Positions 13,257 through 24,000 of a DNA stretch of 64,000 bases are shown here, piece by piece. Made by a program: the position numbers and the translations under genes. How positions within the stretch are numbered: the first letter of the stretch is position 1; every line of letters starts with the position of its first letter. This DNA comes from Paramacrobiotus metropolitanus. Taxonomy: Eukaryota; Tardigrada; Eutardigrada; Parachela; Macrobiotidae. The notes under the pieces are model-generated. The model worked only from the letters and a program-made list of their open reading frames with translations. It was not told the DNA's origin and ran no database searches. The stretch is from NCBI RefSeq assembly GCF_019649055.1, contig NW_026570232.1:1178001-1242000 (forward strand). Direction: 5' to 3'.

Positions 13257-14756
13257 ATGATGAAGCCTGTTGCATTGGTCACCTTGTTGGGTAAGTACAG
13301 TACATGAAAATCACCTCCAATTAGCGTAAGCCATTAGGAAACAAAAAGTTATAATGTTACAGTATGCTATGAAAATTAAATAATTAAAATTTACGTAGTT
13401 CATCTATTTTATTGTATAAAATGCTCATGGTATTTCATTTTGTTAGTGGCATCGGTTTTTGGACAAGCACCGTACAATAAACCACCATACGGCGCACAGT
13501 ATAACGCCGCACCGTACAAACCCGGCTACCAGCAGGACTACAAAGCCCCGGCATATAACCAGTACAACACCTACGGATCCAACTATAACGCCCCTTCGTC
13601 GTCCATTCTACTGCAGAACAGCAATGTCCTCTTCGCCACCGGTGAGACATCTGCCATCAATGTGGCCGTTCCCGACGGGACCGAATACTACGTCAACACC
13701 CAGTACGAGCTGATCCGCGTCGATCCCGACGGTCTCTTCCGCCACGAGCAGATCCGTGTGGCCACCAATGTCAAGTACGCCTTCCACGGTTACGATGACT
13801 GTCTGTGGTACATCGACTACAAACCGTATGCCGATATTTGGCGCATGTGCTGGAAGGACGCCCCCGAACTGGTAAAATATTTAATAATAATAATCCGTTC
13901 AGTTATCCGCTAAGGACTGCAGGGTTCTTCATTACGGATTTCCGAAAATAAATGCGCGATGTACATAACAATAAGATACCCGGCAGTTAGTATTCATATA
14001 ACAAATAACGCAACACAATAATATTATGTAGAACCCAATGATGGTTAGTAATGTAGCACAATTCTGTAGAGATATGTATGCGCTTATAGAATGTAGGTAT
14101 GTTTTAAGTGTATTATTTTTATACATACATAATTATTACTATTGGATTTACTGTTGGATACATAATTATTACTGTTGGATTTATGATTGTACTTATATAT
14201 GTACGTACTTCCATAGCTCCCAAATTCCTAATATATTATAACAGTTCGTGGTGGTATAAGCATGCATACGCAATATTTCTCACATTATTGCACAATGATG
14301 TCTGATCTTGACCTTTGTCCACAGATTCCCAATCAGCCTAACCCGGTGAACTTCGTGAAGGTGGCCAACCGCAACTGGGACAACGGTTTCGCTGTTGCGG
14401 ATGACGGCAGTCTGTGGCTGTACGCCGGTCACCAGTGGATTCGCGACAAGGACGTCAACAACGCCATCGATGCCGGCTTCGGTAATGACGGTACCCAGAT
14501 GTACCTGGGCAAAGACTACAAGCTGTACCGATGGAACTACGAGACCCGCTACTGGGAAGTCTTCCAGACCGGCGTCTGGGTCTTCGACATCTTCAACATC
14601 GACACCATGGTGATCTGCGACCAGCAGTACTACTGCAAGAAGATCGTCTACGGAAAGTTCGTCGGTATTCCCGAATACTGCACCAGCGTGAACATCCTGA
14701 AGGACTCCTTCTACTGTGTTACGCCTCAGAGCCAAGTCAAGCTGGTGGCATATTAA
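13257..14756 (+). CDS. Secreted Tyr-rich protein with tectonin-like core, copy 1
   Basis: Three exons join in frame: 13,257-13,290, 13,447-13,871 and 14,325-14,756, giving 296 residues. The N-terminus is a signal peptide ending near VASVFG, so the mature protein probably starts with Gln (QAPYNKPPYG), which could cyclise. Residues about 18-58 are rich in Tyr, Asn, Pro and Ala. The rest is a folded-looking core of about 235 residues with short Trp/Tyr/Gly motifs such as GSLWLYAGHQWIRD and YKLYRWNYETRYWEVFQ. These recall the repeated blades of tectonin-type beta-propellers, but the match is by feel only. Several Cys are present (DDCLW, VICDQQYYCKK, PEYC, FYC), consistent with secretion. The gene is a tandem duplicate of the one at 16,486-17,912, with the same intron positions and phases (1, then 0). 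Function unknown; extracellular matrix, cuticle or a lectin-like role are guesses. The ATG is doubled (13,257 and 13,260), so the exact start is uncertain by one residue. Confidence 0.85.
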
Positions 14757-16485
14757 GCCGCGCAATAGTCCTTGCTGCAGCGGGTGAATGAATTCATGCG
14801 CTGTATGGTGATTTTGATTTAACAAATTTACACTCCGAAATTGTGATTTTAAAGGTCATGCGTGCCTGGCTGAAATGTTTGATGTGGTTTTGTACAGATT
14901 GTCATTGGGTTTAACCTGACCATCACTTAAAATGGTGATTAAAATGAACTAGAATTTGTGTGTGTTCTTGTTATTCTCCGAAAACGCAGTTCGTGTCGAT
15001 TCAACCACCAGGTCAATTCTGATCAGTTATAACTCATAACCGCAATCCGGAACAGCAACAAAATCGATGTTACTGTACAGTACTTAGCTACGATCATAAT
15101 ACAGCCAAACATTGAAAATACGTGAAGTGATTATCCATACCTCCACGGCACTGAGTTTAAGGGTCTGCAATTTGGATCAAAACGGACCGGATTTTGACAA
15201 CAACAAATCTGATGGATTGTGACAATACAATGCTAACGTACTTATGACGGTGAACGCCGTGTTGTCGAAATTTAAATAAAGCGGTACGGCTCGTATTTTA
15301 AATAATAGTAACTTAACAGGTTGCATATATTGGTTCCTTAAAGAAAAGATTCCTTACTGCTTACGGTATAATAATGTTAGCGTACCGCTAACGTAGCAAC
15401 GCATTAAATGTTTAATAAAACCGCACACTGTTTATACATGCATCGCCTCTAACCGGTAACGCCGTTTTTAAAGAGCAACGGTTGCTTCGATGGAAAGGCT
15501 TGAAATAACGATTAGAGCATAGTACTCCGTGGCTCGAAAAAGGTTTAATAAAGGGCACACGCGCGGTCTGGGTCGCCCAATTGCGCAAGCTCGTGCATAA
15601 CGGGCGATACCTGTGGATTACCAATTAAAACATTCTCTCTAACGCCCACGCCTTTTCGCACCTTATATCAAGCAATTAGGGAATTAGCTCAGTTAGGAGG
15701 TTACACAGATCTATACGTATGGTTCTGTTCAAGATAGTCTATGAGTGCAGTCGTACATGTGCGCTATTTTATTGCTGCAACATCTTTAGTTGCTTTGGTA
15801 TTCAAACCACATTCGTAGGGAATTTGTCTTGCAATTGAAAAAACAAGATTACGAGTAAACATTGCAGTATTGTAATTGTGTATTAATTTATATTATTTTA
15901 GCAAGGCGCAGCGCTCGTCCTTGCGCATTTGCCACTTTGATTTTTGCGAGAGCATAATGCGCATTTAAGTACAGTACAGATATACAGATGTACAACCAAC
16001 AACTTTCTTGTTGATGTTATTTCGGCCGGTTTGCTGCATACCTCTCAAATTACATGAATCGCATAATATATACCAATATGGAAGAAAATAATTTTGGTAA
16101 GAAAATAATTGCGATGCGGTTCAGCTCCATCGTTACTAACAAATCAAAAACTGCCGTAAACCTTTATGTGGCGTTAACGTAAGCACGACGTGTTGTGTAC
16201 GGTTCTCTAATTAACAATAAGTAATAATCCCGTTTCGTTGCATAACGTACAACGTTCAAAACAAAGAAGCTGGAGACTGCCGGAAAACTGACTCAAAAAA
16301 TCCAAAGCAAGTCCATAGATGGATATCATATCACTCATTATGTAATGGTTGTTGGATACAGTGGCCGAATCGTTGAAATATTCAAAGGCTGTATATAAAG
16401 TAAAGCGCAGAGGTGATAATGGAATGCGGTTCCATAATCTGGTCATTTAGTGATTTCGTATTTGCGGATTTTACTGACGGTTACG
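14757..16485. other. Intergenic spacer between tandem copies
   Basis: AT-rich sequence without a supported gene. An AATAAA at about 15,277 is rather far from the upstream stop, and an ATTAAA-like hexamer near 14,938 is closer. The right end holds the promoter of copy 2, including a TATA box at 16,392. Confidence 0.45.
16392..16399 (+). promoter_or_regulatory. TATA box of copy 2
   Basis: TATATAAA lies 87 bases upstream of the ATG at 16,486. That spacing leaves room for a start site about 30 bases downstream and a 5' UTR of roughly 60 bases. Confidence 0.55.
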
Positions 16486-17912
16486 ATGGCGAAAATTGCG
16501 GCAATCGTTATTTTACTCGGTAAGCAGCCGGCAAATATATTAATCACGAATAGCAGATTTCTCCATATCGGTATACAGTATACGTATATTTAAACGGTAT
16601 GCACTCGTACTGCAATTTACTGATAACAGTAAAAGATTATTACAAAAAGATGTTTATTGAAAGTCTGTGGAGACATTTATGATCGCATATGCAGATATGT
16701 GCATTGGGAAAATAGAAACATGTTGAGATTTTTCGTTGTGTTGTTGTAGCGGGCTGCGTATTTGGGCAAAATCCGCCTTATAATACTGCGTATAAGCAAG
16801 ACTACAAACAGCCCGCGTACGCTAACTACGGAACCAACTACGGTCGCACCAACTACGGCAACTACAGCAGCAACAACTACCAGGGTACCGGCTACTCGTC
16901 GTCCATCCTCCTCCAGACCGGCAACGTCATCGCCGCTACGGGTGAGACCTCCGCCGTCAACGTCGCCGTACCCGATGGAACCGAATACTACGTCAACACC
17001 CAGTACGAACTGATCCGCGTCGATCCCGACGGTCTCTTCCAGCACGACCAGACCCGCGTGGCCACCAATGTCAAGTACGCCTTCCACGGTTACGATGACT
17101 GCCTGTGGTATATCGACTACACCAAGTTTGGAAATATCTACCGTATGACCTATAAGGATGCTCCTGAACTGGTAAATTTTAACTATCAATAAAACCTTTT
17201 TTTCTATTTAGTTACCAAATTATGATATAATTATGTACTACCTAAATGTATGCATGTATATGTAATATGTGTACATGTATTTTATATATCTTATGCATCT
17301 TACGCACATCTATTCCTGTCTGCTTAATGTATTCTACTAATTGTAAGTGCTTACTGCATTTTGTCTTACATACAGTAAATCAACGTGTAAAGTTACGTAA
17401 TAATAATGTACGTTTGCGCTGTACACAAACTGATCGTTTGTCTAAAATATACCAGTACTGTCACCTTTGGCTTTATTTAGATTCCCGGTCAGCCCAATCC
17501 AGTTAACATGGTAACGGTCACCCCCCATAACTGCGACAATGGCTTCGCCGTGTCGGACGACGGCAGTCTGTGGTTGTATGCCGGTCACCAGTGGATCCGC
17601 GACAAGGACGTTAACAACGCCATCGATGCCGGGTACGGTAACGACGGCACGCTGATGTACTTGAGCCGCGACTACAAGTTGTACCGATGGAACTTTGAGA
17701 CCCGCTACTGGGAGGTGTTCCAGACGGGTGTCTGGGCGTTCGACATCTACAACATTGACACCATGGTGATCTGCGACCAACAGTACTACTGCAAAAAGAT
17801 CGTCTACGGAAAGTTCGTCGGTATTCCCGAATATTGCAAGGGCCTGCATCTTCTCAAGGATTCGTTCTACTGCACCACACCCCAGAACCAAGTCAAACTG
17901 GTCGCATACTAG
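16486..17912 (+). CDS. Secreted Tyr-rich protein with tectonin-like core, copy 2
   Basis: Three exons join in frame: 16,486-16,519, 16,750-17,171 and 17,481-17,912, giving 295 residues. The signal peptide (MAKIAAIVILLAGCVFG) is cut by a phase-1 intron and is followed by Gln and a Tyr/Asn/Gly-rich stretch (YANYGTNYGRTNYG). The core is closely similar to copy 1 at 13,257-14,756, and exon 3 is 432 bases in both. The signal peptide, Tyr-rich segment and introns have diverged much more than the core. Long runs of near-identical DNA in exons 2 and 3 point to recent duplication or gene conversion. A poly(A) signal AATAAA lies at 18,052. The expected location is extracellular. No named family is recognised; the resemblance to tectonin or propeller lectins is tentative. 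Confidence 0.86.
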
Positions 17913-18847
17913 ACAGTTTTATGTTTGTGTCCAGTTAGTGCATTTGCCTTCAGTGTACATGTGTATACTTTCGTTAACAGCAACATGGATTACAGTAGGT
18001 TTTTTATTCTGGTGATTTTTGTGATTTACAGCGGATGGCCGAACGGCGATCAATAAATCAATCAAATTTTGTATGCCAGAAGGAACATAATGATCCTGAA
18101 TAATTACTTCCTGCATAGTGATGATTTTAAAAATTAAAAAATTATATCAGAATGTTAAGGTGGTTAATTTGGGATTTTTGTAATCTACCGGAATTCGGCA
18201 ATTCATTACATGCAACAACGATAGCCGTAGGAGGTTTAGACTTGTGCCAAATAAATCTGTGCGTGTACATAAAAATTTGGTAATTAGCTCAATCAACAAT
18301 TCCATGTAGTTCGCGGTCATGTGAAATCCAGAATTATTTCTGGGCACGACAAATTAAGATCCGGTGGCGCAGTGGGGTATCTTTAACAAAAGATGAAAGC
18401 CTCGGTACCCTGATATTGAAAAATTTGTTAACAAATTCAGGACATTGCAGTTTTGTGAAAATTCTATAATTAAGTTGCACGACATTGGCGAGTCTATGTA
18501 GTCTTACCGCACCCAGCTGTTCGCGGGGTATTTTTTATGTCGTTCAACTTGTGTGTCTTGTGATCTGACACTGGGCGGAACGGAAGTCGGCCTCAAAAAT
18601 AGGCACGAACCCAGTCGGGAATCTTTCGAGTAATGAATCTTTCGTTTTCTCCAAAGTCGTTTGGATACATTCACTAGGCTGATTCTGGGATTCTGGAATG
18701 ACTTGCATCCGGTTTCAGAGTTTGCCACAGGTATAAAACGCGAGAGATTTCTCTGTCGAACAGGTAAAAACTGGCTTTTGCATTTTCTTCCAATTGAATT
18801 GTCGGTTTGAAGAAATTTCTCATTCTGCGACCGCTTTTTCCGAAATC
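17913..18847. other. 3' UTR of copy 2 and DH31 upstream region
   Basis: Contains AATAAA at 18,052-18,057 for the upstream gene. From about 18,100 to 18,731 I see no gene. The DH31 gene's TATA box is at 18,732. Confidence 0.5.
18732..18738 (+). promoter_or_regulatory. TATA box of DH31-like gene
   Basis: TATAAAA in the context ggtataaaacgcgagag, 116 bases before the ATG at 18,848. This is a good match to a core promoter. Confidence 0.6.
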
Positions 18848-19735
18848 ATGGTTTCCGTAACAGACGTTGCTGTTATCTTTTCTTATAGTGTGTTTCTTAT
18901 TTTGAAGTCCATACACAGTGGACGTTGCGCGCCGGTTGATGTGACAAAATTGTAAGTACGCAATTCAGATACGTAAGTGTACGTACAATTGCGATTTATA
19001 CGTTAATTTCAGTTCCGTTTATATTAGTAAGGCCAATTTTTTTACTAATAATTCTTATGGTTGCAAGTATGAAACATCTGTATTGCAAGCTTGATAATTT
19101 TGTTCCATATTCGGCTTAACTCTCGCACTTTCCAACAGGATATCCATGCATCAGGACATGACGCCGTCCCAGGAAGAAAATCTCATTCATGCATTAGTGC
19201 AAAAAGCTGCTCGCATCGATTCCCTGGAATCCGATCGCCATTTGTTGCAGAATCTGCTTTCTGATATTAATTCCGGAAGATTCACCGCAGCGGGGTACGT
19301 AAAGGGCACAGTAAATCACAACTGCTGATGATATTATACCTACAATTGACATATTGCGGTTGATACAGACAAGTGATTCCTAGCCACATTAAAGAGCGTT
19401 GCGTTTTATATGTTTACTAATATATGTACGGCTGTACAAGTACATTTACCTTTGTATGCTAATTATTTATACTTCATTATCAATTTATAAAAAGAGCGGA
19501 CACGTATTACAGAAGCAATGTCAAGAGGTCGACGCTGGCCGTGGAACGCCTAAGCAAGCCGACACTTGATATGGGATTCGGTCGCTCCGTAGCTGGCGGT
19601 GCAATTGGCGCAGCCCATGCTGCACTCATTGACTCTCAACATCCCGGTGGTGCGTTGCAGTAAATATTGTTTTCCAATATTCATCAGATTTCGTGTTTCT
19701 GAGTTAAGTTTTCTTTTGTTGCAGGTCCGGGATGA
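18848..19735 (+). CDS. Dh31: DH31 (calcitonin-like diuretic hormone) precursor
   Basis: Four exons join in frame: 18,848-18,951, 19,139-19,294, 19,495-19,649 and 19,725-19,735, giving 141 residues. Residues 1 to about 27 form a signal peptide. A spacer runs to the dibasic site KR at 97-98. The C-terminus ends GGPG followed directly by the stop, so Gly141 would be the amide donor and the peptide ends in GGP-amide, the hallmark of DH31. Counting back from Pro140, the 31 residues from Thr110 begin TLDMGFGRSVAGG. They match the pattern of arthropod DH31 (T-x-D-x-G-x-x-R near the start, GGP-amide at the end) at the same length. Cleavage could be at KR (adding STLAVERLSKP) or at the single Lys108. 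The last exon is only 11 bases and carries the amidation signal. DH31 acts through a class B GPCR in fluid secretion, gut movement and rhythms in arthropods. A poly(A) signal lies at 20,004. Confidence 0.85.
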
Positions 19736-21096
19736 AGCACCACCTAACCACTGCCATAGTAAAAAGTTATAATCAAACATTTCATTGATTGGATACCGGC
19801 AACTGTCTTAAACTGTGTATGCCTCTGAATAACTAAACTGCGCGATCCTTCTTATAGTTAGAGCCCAGCTAACAATTTCCAATTTCATGTTTTGGAGTTT
19901 TACTGTTCATTTTTCTCCTTTGCAGTTTCGCCATAATTAATAATACAAATACGTCATGCTGTTTGTTGTGCTAGAGTTGAGCTTTACGAGCGCCTTGCAA
20001 TGGAATAAAACCAAATCAGCTCACGGAAACAAGACTAGTACTGTATTAATATCAACTAAAAAACACAGAAGTTTATTTTTAATTATCTTACCACTTAAAT
20101 GCTTTAAAATCAGCAGTAACTGTAACTAGACAAAGCAATAACTGCTATGTAAAAAAACAACGCAAGAAGTTTTTAAGTTGGATAATCGCACGCACAAATC
20201 TGTATTTATATAAATTAAATTCTCGGTGTACTTTATTGATCGAATACAAAGATAAGCTTACAATTCACAAAAGAAACATCACATCCTAATATTAACAAAC
20301 AGCAGGAACATGCGGCCGGATTACAGAGAACATTTGATCTAAATTAGCCGAGGCCGGTGCCATTCCCAGGATGGATGCCGCGTTTCCACGTTGAATTTCG
20401 ATGCTGAACCTCTGGCGCAAAAACTCCGCTGCACGTTTCTCGCCTGTTTCCTGCCAAATCGTCTTGCCCACTTCGCTAATTCTCGGTTAGGTTGATGTAC
20501 TCGTACGTATAAACTATAAAGGTACCCGTAAAGTGTGAAGGAAGTAAATGTGTACAACGATGAACCATAAAGTATAGTTTTGATTATGGAGTCGATAGCA
20601 GCGGTTACTACGCACATTCGACTTATTTTTTATATTTAACCGTCGGCTTATCAATTTCACAAGGAAACATGGTAATGTCTGTGTATCTTTTCTCTGCATT
20701 CTACTCGTTAAACACCAATCTTCTGAGGTCACATAGTATTGTATCGAAGCGGCAGAGTGACTAAGTGAATAAACTAGAACATCAGCCGACAAATCATGAT
20801 AAAGTTTTGTAAAAAGTTTGAGGATGCAAAGCAGGTTTGTAGGAGCATTGTGCAGTTTTTTTTCTAGCTTTTCGATATGAATCACTTCGTCCACCAACAT
20901 GTAGCAAAGCATGCTGGATTTTGACATCCACATGCATACATGCGTGCCCATGCCGACCACCGTATACCCAAACCTCTGTTTTGTATTCGTGTAATATTGA
21001 TAATTTATTTTGTTAATTATTTTTTAGTTATTGTGACTTTTTACATAAACTAAAACTTGCATGGTTGAAATCCGCAAGTTATTGTTATCAGTCGGC
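19736..21096. other. 3' UTR of DH31 gene and intergenic
   Basis: AATAAA at 20,004-20,009 fits the end of the DH31 transcript. The remainder, to 21,096, is AT-rich with no supported gene. No clear TATA box was found before the next gene. Confidence 0.45.
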
Positions 21097-24000
21097 ATGG
21101 AGGTTACGCGGAAGATATTTTGTTTTAGCACTGTTGGAAACTGTTTCCTCCTATTTTTCACAATTATTTTTCTCGTCAAACAAAGTGCAGGTAGAGGCTT
21201 TTAAACACTGATGTATATACAGTAAAAAGTATCTAAAATGGGAACGGTTAGAAAATCTATTTATTAGAGTTATAAGCGCAAGCTCTATATAATACAACAA
21301 ATTCCTGCATGCCTTTTCCAGCTGCCGTACGGTGTGCATCAACGGACAAAACCCCATACACTGGAGCTAACAGCTATTCTACGAATTGTAAGTCATAATT
21401 CTTAAGGAATCCCTGTATCTATCGAAAGGTTAGTTTTTTAAAAGCTTATTTTTTTTATAAGTGCGAATTACAGTTGTGGGCAAAACTTTCAAAATATATT
21501 TTTGCTTTAGGGTCCGGTGGTACGTTAGGTATTGTGTAAGAATGCGAGTGTAAGACTGAATGTGTAATCTACGAGGTAACAAGATTTGTTGCGGACTGGC
21601 TTCCTTAGTGTCTTACTCACTATCCAGGCCATTCTTTATGGCACGGTCTATCGACGCAACGATACTAACAATAAAATAATATTATTATTAATTTACGCCA
21701 TTACAAATGCTTAAATGTTTTTATGAAGGCGGAGACATGAAAGAAATAAAAAGAGCATTTTACAACTTTTGCGCACTGCCTTTCGCCACAAAAATTAAGC
21801 GAATTCCCATAAACTGGCTCTCGAAGTATTGCGTTGTCAGTTATCATTCTGTTTGAGCTGGTTCTGTAGCATTACTAACTGCTCATTAATTTTGTGAGTC
21901 GTGTACTTATGTATGTGCGCATGAATTCAATGTCATGAATTTTTAATCTGCATTAATGTAAACGATTTCAAAGCAAGATTCATCAAAACATTTCTTGATT
22001 ACACAATGTATGGTGCGTGTTGAATGTCACAACTGTTATTGATATTTCAATAGATACCGGCATCCAAAAGCAACCACAAAAACTGTAAGTCCATCGGCAC
22101 GAAATCGCACACATACAGGCATTAATAAGGTCAAAGATTTTTCTCCTAATGTCACACTCCAAATTCCAGTTCGGCCAACTACACAGCGTTCGCCGATGAG
22201 CCCACGCCGTATTCGGACCGGCTAACCTATCAAAACCGCTCCTATACACCGTATCGCAATGACTACTATCCCAATAACTATTACAACCGTTCGGTAAACT
22301 ATGACCGCGGAGACTACAACGACCGACGTCCCGACACCTACGATCGGTATAATGACGAGGAATATTACCGCAGTGAGGATTACCGGCGACCGAATCGGTA
22401 TTACAACTCCACTGGGTCAGGATATTATCCACGAAATTACACGGCGTCCCGGATGATCCACAATGATACGGGTTATAACTGGACGATGGGTTACGACGGG
22501 CGGGGGACGGATTATTCGAAGAAAAAGGGCTACAGAGCGGAACCGTACGATGATCGTCGGTATGACGGATATGCGGATAGGTACAGCGATGACCGCGATA
22601 ATTATGAGTCTGGACGAATGACCGGCGACCGATACCGGGATGACGACTACGGCCGAGATGACTACGACTCCACGTACAGGGGAAATTACCGTTATAATAG
22701 TTCAGGTGAATACTGTGCTTCACTTAAGAAGATGGCCGTCTTGCTAGCATTGATTACGTGCCGTGTACAAAAAATGAGCGATTATTTCAATCTGCGACAG
22801 TTTATTGCGCATATAAGAAACGCGCACACCGGTGCGCTGTACTTTATTATCAGGGTTTCATCATCCGGGGGACCGGGTACATATTTCACAAATGTTTATT
22901 TCTTCCAATAAAATGTAGGTCCTTACCGGTCTGACCGTTATCGGGACTACGACAACGATAATTACGGACGGTACAATGATGGACGTTACGCCAATGACCG
23001 TTATGATTATGGGCGTAATGATTCGTACGCGTTGGGACGAAATACTGCCGGCCGGGATTATGACCGATACGATGGCCGTGACCGCTATGGATACGATAAC
23101 CGGGATTCGTACGGCCGAAACGAACAACTGCGCGGACCGGAGTACGACCGGTATGGGAAAATTAACCCATACGGAGGATCCTATAATGGCGGTTATAATG
23201 GTTACGGACAGACATACAATAAACCGCAGGAAGCGTACGGATCCGGATATGACTGCCCCATCCAGACGAAGGAGACCAAGTCGTCACATGCCGACATTCC
23301 CACCACTTCCGCCAGTGCTATTGTCTCTATTCCCACGTAAGCTTCAGAATTTGTATAACAGCATACGCAACACAGTGCTTATCAAATTTTATAATTAAAC
23401 TTCCTTTATCCATCGTTTTCACCTGACTAATAAATAGTATTCTCACTATCGTTAATATGTTTGTATAACAGTTTGCTTATTTTAAAAATTTTTTAGAATT
23501 ACAGCTTGCATATTTTGAAAAACAGACTGCAGTTTCTGGTTAACAAAAACAAACAACTTTAGTCAAAGAAAAAGGTTATTAGTCGGAAATTAGGTTTTGC
23601 TGCTTGCGTTTGCTGTTCCTCAATAATTTATTTTGCTTTAGGGGTGACTTCATTCTGTATTGTTCGCAACATCCGGCAAAAACAATCCTGGCGTATCCGC
23701 TGTACTGCAGCGGTTATGGCGACGAGGGAATGGGCAAAGATGCCACACCAACACTTATCGACAATACATGCTTCGACATCCGGGTATAACCACATAAGCT
23801 TACGTTTTACGTTACCGTTACAGTTATATCCAGCCGGTGGCTTGTTTATAAAATGTAGAATAATAAACATCTAAAATAGGTTTTAGAACTTTAATGTGCG
23901 CGTTTGAAGTAAAATGGCGCAATAACTATACTTGCCAGTCATCTAATTAGTTTCCGTATAACTGCTTATAGGTGGTGGATGATCTAAACAATTTGGAAAA

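Noticed and set aside
15675-15750. tRNA-like sequence (gaattagctcagttagg)
   Set aside because: It resembles a D-arm/A-box, but no acceptor stem, anticodon arm or B box can be folded around it.
21983-22723. 246-codon minus-strand frame opposite exon 4 of the variable-tail gene
   Set aside because: It is the antisense shadow of a Tyr/Arg/Asp-rich exon whose codon bias removes stops. The plus frame has consistent splice sites and a paralogue.
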